Assembly (NCBI GenBank): GCA_028865845.1
Contig: JAGWJK010000108.1
Location: 1 to 9,252, forward strand
DNA from: Rhizobiaceae bacterium
GTDB lineage: Bacteria; Pseudomonadota; Alphaproteobacteria; Rhizobiales; Rhizobiaceae
Direction of reading: 5' to 3'
DNA length: 9,252 bases
Of this stretch, positions 7,283 through 9,252 are shown piece by piece; the first letter of the stretch is position 1, and each line of letters begins with the position of its first letter. The position numbers were made by a program, and so were the translations under genes. The notes beneath the pieces are model-generated. The model ran no database searches. It had not been told where the DNA came from and was given only the letters and a program-made list of their open reading frames with translations.

Positions 7283-7289
7283 TAGTTAT

Positions 7290-7306
7290 GTGGATCACTG
7301 ATCCGC
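7290..7306. promoter_or_regulatory. Probable TetR operator O2
   Basis: GTGGATCACTGATCCGC is centred on C7298. The inner 13 bases GGATCACTGATCC are perfectly symmetric about that base, and the outermost pair also matches, with one mismatched pair between them. Twelve of 17 positions equal O1. It would sit at or just after the transcription start of the SDR promoter proposed at 7254-7282. Confidence 0.65.
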
Positions 7307-7369
7307 TTTATTTTCATTACGCAGTTCCACGCTTTCAAACAAGAGACGTCATCCGGAAGGAAGGTTCCC

Positions 7370-8119
7370 ATGCAGGAAAAATTGCTCGCTCTCGTCACCG
7401 GGGCAAATCAGGGGCTTGGCCGACAGATCGCCAAGGAGCTGGTAGCCAACGGCTATATCGTCCTCGTCGGGTCGCGTGATTTCGAAAAAGGCAGGGAAGC
7501 TGCCGAAAGCATCGGTGAGGACGCCCACGCCATCCAACTCGATGTGACGGATGCCTCAAGCATCGCGGCCGCCGTCGATCGCATCCAGACGGAGTTCGGG
7601 CATCTCGATCTTCTAGTGAACAATGCCGCCATCTCCAATACCGGCAAGTCCGGCCGAACGCTGGAGGAGAACATGGCGGCCAGCCGCGCGAGCGTTGCGT
7701 CGATAGAGGACATGCGCATCGTGTGGGAGACGAACGTATTTGCCGTTCTCGCCGTCACCCAGGCCATGCTGCCGCTTCTGCGCAAGGCCCCATCGGCCCG
7801 CATTCTCAATGTGTCCAGCGGCGTCGGGTCGTTGACATTGAATTCGGATCCATCGTTCCAGTACCGCGCCGGATACGGCGTCATCTACGCGGCCTCGAAG
7901 ACGGCCTTGAACGCCATCACGCTTTCGCTTGCAATCGATCTCGAAGCGGAGGGGATCAAGGTTTATGCCGCAAGCCCCGGCTTCACGGCGACGGCACTCA
8001 ACAATTTTCAGGGGACGGATACGGTGGAAGTTGGTGCGCGCAACCTGGTTCGGGCAGCACTCGATACCGAAAGCCCGACCGGCACGTTTACAGGCCCGAG
8101 CGGCGTCCTTCCCTGGTGA
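7370..8119 (+). CDS. Short-chain dehydrogenase/reductase (classical SDR)
   Basis: A 249-residue NAD(P)-dependent oxidoreductase of Rossmann fold. The cofactor motif TGANQGLG is at 10-17. D58 in QLDVTD and NNAA (84-87) are the usual adenine-binding and central-strand motifs. N122 lies in ETNVF, a serine in NVSSG (147-151) is catalytic, and Y173 and K177 lie in YAASK. SPGF (202-205) follows the active site. The gap from the serine to Y173 is 23-24 residues instead of about 13, because of an insertion around LTLNSDPSFQYRAGYGV, as in carbonyl-reductase-like members. S46-like positions after strand 2 (GSRDFEKG) favour NADP(H), but weakly. GGAAGGAAGG at 7355-7364 is a strong ribosome site five bases before ATG 7370. 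It is probably controlled by the divergent TetR protein; the substrate is unknown. Confidence 0.93.
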   Translation: MQEKLLALVTGANQGLGRQIAKELVANGYIVLVGSRDFEKGREAAESIGEDAHAIQLDVTDASSIAAAVDRIQTEFGHLDLLVNNAAISNTGKSGRTLEENMAASRASVASIEDMRIVWETNVFAVLAVTQAMLPLLRKAPSARILNVSSGVGSLTLNSDPSFQYRAGYGVIYAASKTALNAITLSLAIDLEAEGIKVYAASPGFTATALNNFQGTDTVEVGARNLVRAALDTESPTGTFTGPSGVLPW

Positions 8120-8248
8120 CCGCGAAATCCCTCGCGAACTCACCTAGCGTCATCCCCGAATCGGCCGAATTAATTAGCAATCATTGAATTTAGGTCTTCC
8201 AAAAATACCGACTTATGTTTAGGTTGCCGGCCGATCGAGGGAGTTGAG

Positions 8249-8452
8249 ATGCGGCGTTATAATCTCCGACATGATGTCAGTGGTAGTTGGGTCGTGGTCG
8301 ATGGGATGACCGCCGAGCTTGCAAAACTGGACGATGTTCCGCTGCAGGGCATGGCTTGGCCAGAGGCATGCGACATGGTCGCTCTTCTCAATTGCCTTGA
8401 TACAATCGAGCAGGCATCGCGCGATTACGAGTCCTTGGCGGCGGCCGAGTAG
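8249..8452 (+). CDS. Small conserved-looking protein of unknown function (67 residues)
   Basis: A short gene with a strong ribosome site (GAGGGAG, 8237-8243, six bases from ATG 8249) and a coding-like base pattern. The product opens with MRRYNLRHDVSGSWVVVDGM, which looks like a short beta hairpin. It then has a TAELAKLDDVPLQGM segment and a helical acidic C-terminal half (WPEACDMVALLNCLDTIEQA). There is no signal peptide, membrane segment or metal motif; C41 and C49 are isolated. It resembles, from general memory only, small orphan proteins scattered in rhizobial genomes, and no function is known to me. It lies 129 bases after the SDR stop, with no terminator hairpin of note between them and an AT-rich upstream patch (8168-8220) that could hold a promoter. 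Confidence 0.7.
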   Translation: MRRYNLRHDVSGSWVVVDGMTAELAKLDDVPLQGMAWPEACDMVALLNCLDTIEQASRDYESLAAAE

Positions 8453-8510
8453 TCCTCGCCAGGCTTGATGATATTCTCTCCGCCCAGCACGTTTTCCAGA
8501 CCCCAGAAAT

Positions 8511-8540
8511 GCAAAAGGCGGTGCCGAAGCACCGCCTTGC
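8511..8540 (-). terminator. Intrinsic terminator for minus-strand transcription, UUCG tetraloop
   Basis: On the minus strand, AAGGCGGTGC (8538-8529) pairs perfectly with GCACCGCCTT (8524-8515) around a TTCG loop closed by a C-G pair, the very stable C(UUCG)G form. The stem ends in a run of four T (8516-8513). Read on the plus strand, the loop is CGAA and only two T follow, so it favours the minus direction. A minus-strand gene must therefore lie to its right; the 45-residue reading frame at 8676-8813 is the candidate. It could partly terminate the plus-strand gene ending at 8452 too. Confidence 0.75.
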
Positions 8541-8541
8541 A

Positions 8542-8560
8542 GATCGGTATTTGACCGATC
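8542..8560. other. Second hairpin beside the terminator
   Basis: GATCGGT (8542-8548) and ACCGATC (8554-8560) form a perfect 7-bp stem with a five-base loop, directly next to the terminator stem. On the minus strand it precedes the terminator, so it would sit in the 3' untranslated part of that transcript. It has no T-run on either side. Confidence 0.45.
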
Positions 8561-8675
8561 CTGCCCGCGAGCGTGTGGAGGAGTGCTCAAGCGGGCCCTA
8601 CCGTTCTGATGTCGAGCCGATGGAGGGAGGAGGGGGACCGGACCGAGATCAATATGAACGCTAGCTGTGTATTCC

Positions 8676-8813
8676 TTAGTGGCCGCGACGGCCTGCACCC
8701 ATTGCCTTTGCCGTCTCGACTTCGAGCTGACGGAGGGCGCCAACCGAATGGCGTACGGTGCGACGCTCGCCAGCCAGTGCAGGGCTGATATATGCGGAGC
8801 GGGAGGTAGGCAT
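8676..8813 (-). CDS. Small basic protein of unknown function (about 45 residues)
   Basis: The leftward frame from the ATG at 8813-8811 to TAA at 8678-8676 encodes MPTSRSAYISPALAGERR and then a helical, arginine-rich stretch ending AMGAGRRGH. AAAGGAAG precedes ATG-AAA-ATG on the coding strand. The second ATG has good spacing (AGGA about eight bases away), while the first (8819) would add two residues with almost none. The frame stays open upstream to 8945, but the ATG there has no ribosome site. A strong minus-strand terminator lies 136 bases downstream, which supports a real transcript. The product has about 15% arginine and no cysteine or membrane segment. I do not recognise the family. It might instead be the coding part of a regulatory RNA. 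Confidence 0.5.
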   Translation of the reverse strand: MPTSRSAYISPALAGERRTVRHSVGALRQLEVETAKAMGAGRRGH

Positions 8814-9154
8814 TTTCATCTTCCTTTCGACTGAGGTTCTTTCTGAACCCCGTTTGGTGAGCTGCATATAGCGAGTCCCTGTCGTGCGTGGCAGTAGGGG
8901 TGCTTCATGGGAGCTATGCGCTTCATGCATATTGCTTGTCGCCATGAAGCCGCAATTGACTATCGATGCTCACGAAATGGGCGGATTCGTTAACGCGGGA
9001 TTCGCTCGGCCTGGGTTCGCGCCGGCCGGGAATATTTATGTGCACGGCTGAGCGGGCTTGGGGCGGAAAACCGTTTCACACTTGCCGGGATCGTGCTCTA
9101 ACATGCTGCTGCCGCTTGGTTTCGCGGTTTCTCGAGTCATTTTCGGATTATCCC
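8814..9154. other. Intergenic region between divergent small gene and aminopeptidase P gene
   Basis: No convincing gene is seen in these 341 bases; open frames here lack ribosome sites. The stretch should contain both divergent promoters. Features noted are an inverted repeat GGTTC/GAACC (8835-8839, 8845-8849), the GCTTCATG repeats described separately, and the symmetric CGGAAAACCG (9064-9073, five of the bases mirrored imperfectly). TAACAT (9099-9104) is a possible -10 for the rightward gene, but no well-spaced -35 is evident. Confidence 0.5.
8902..8950. repeat. Three copies of GCTTCATG, two direct and one inverted
   Basis: GCTTCATG occurs at 8902-8909 and 8920-8927, 18 bases apart. Its reverse complement CATGAAGC is at 8943-8950. 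The inner pair could form an 8-bp hairpin with a 15-base loop. The position upstream of the small minus-strand gene suits a regulatory site, but this is inference. Confidence 0.4.
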
Positions 9155-9252
9155 ATGTTCCAGTCCTTCGACGTCACCTCCACCCCGCAATTCGGTCGCG
9201 AACGCGTAACCGGCCTGCGTGCCGCCTTCAGCGATCTCGGTATTGACGGTTT
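9155..9252 (+). CDS. pepP: Aminopeptidase P (Xaa-Pro aminopeptidase) family protein, N-terminal fragment
   Basis: Only the first 32 complete codons are present before the right edge. They read MFQSFDVTSTPQFGRERVTG, then a helical LRAAFSDLGIDGF. This matches, from memory, the start of rhizobial M24B aminopeptidase P proteins, where an arginine-rich helix leads into the creatinase-like N-terminal domain with G-(I/V)-DGFLVPRADEH. The metal-binding catalytic domain is outside the window and cannot be checked. No strong Shine-Dalgarno is seen before ATG 9155 (GGATTATCCC precedes it), so an alternative start is possible, although the N terminus fits the family. Confidence 0.7.
   Translation, partial: MFQSFDVTSTPQFGRERVTGLRAAFSDLGIDG

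Noticed and set aside
8121..8136. CGCGA/TCGCG stem just after the SDR stop as a terminator
   Set aside because: The stem is only five pairs with a six-base loop and no T-run, too weak to call.
8219..8743. 174-codon leftward open frame over the small genes and terminator
   Set aside because: It would read through the strong terminator hairpin and overlap the 67-residue gene, and it has no ribosome site or recognisable domain.
8820..8945. Upstream extension of the small basic protein to an ATG at 8945
   Set aside because: There is no Shine-Dalgarno sequence before that ATG, whereas AAAGGAAG is well placed for the inner start.
1..9252. Mobile element, CRISPR, phage or defence system
   Set aside because: No transposase, integrase, regularly spaced repeats or nuclease-type genes were seen, and gene style and composition look uniform.

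Overview
The window looks like chromosome or megaplasmid DNA of an alphaproteobacterium of the Rhizobium/Agrobacterium type. The basis is the high GC content and third-position bias, tightly packed sugar-ABC-transporter genes with ATGA and TGATG overlaps, and strongly rhizobial-looking protein sequences. No species was identified, and no tRNA, rRNA, IS element, CRISPR array or phage gene was seen.

Region 1 (1-6566) is a carbohydrate uptake and catabolism locus. A ROK-family repressor gene, cut by the left edge, runs leftward. Diverging from it is a six-gene operon: periplasmic solute-binding protein, two inner-membrane permeases, a SIS-domain sugar-phosphate enzyme, a PfkB-family sugar kinase, and an ABC ATPase with a TOBE-like tail. 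The genes from permease 1 to the ATPase overlap or abut, so they should be one transcript. A perfect GC-rich hairpin sits only between the binding-protein gene and permease 1, a usual place for uneven expression of the binding protein. The logic is: import a sugar, phosphorylate it with the PfkB kinase, then isomerise, deaminate or deglycate it with the SIS enzyme. An amino sugar (glucosamine-like) or a fructosamine/Amadori compound are the two best substrate classes. The AT-rich ROK/operon gap carries several symmetric elements that probably form the operator and the two facing promoters.

Region 2 (6567-8119) is a TetR-family repressor gene and a divergent short-chain dehydrogenase/reductase gene. 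Two matching near-palindromes centred at 7269 and 7298 lie between them. One fills the spacer of a plausible SDR promoter and the other lies just downstream of its -10, which is a textbook TetR repression layout.

Region 3 (8120-9252) holds two small genes of unknown function, one on each strand (67 and about 45 residues). It also has a strong minus-strand terminator with a UUCG tetraloop, a second hairpin, a trio of 8-bp repeats, and the first 32 codons of an aminopeptidase P-family gene at the right edge.

Nothing in the window is clearly a new system. The most interesting items are the unresolved substrate of the kinase/SIS pair, the two clear operator arrays, and the small minus-strand gene.
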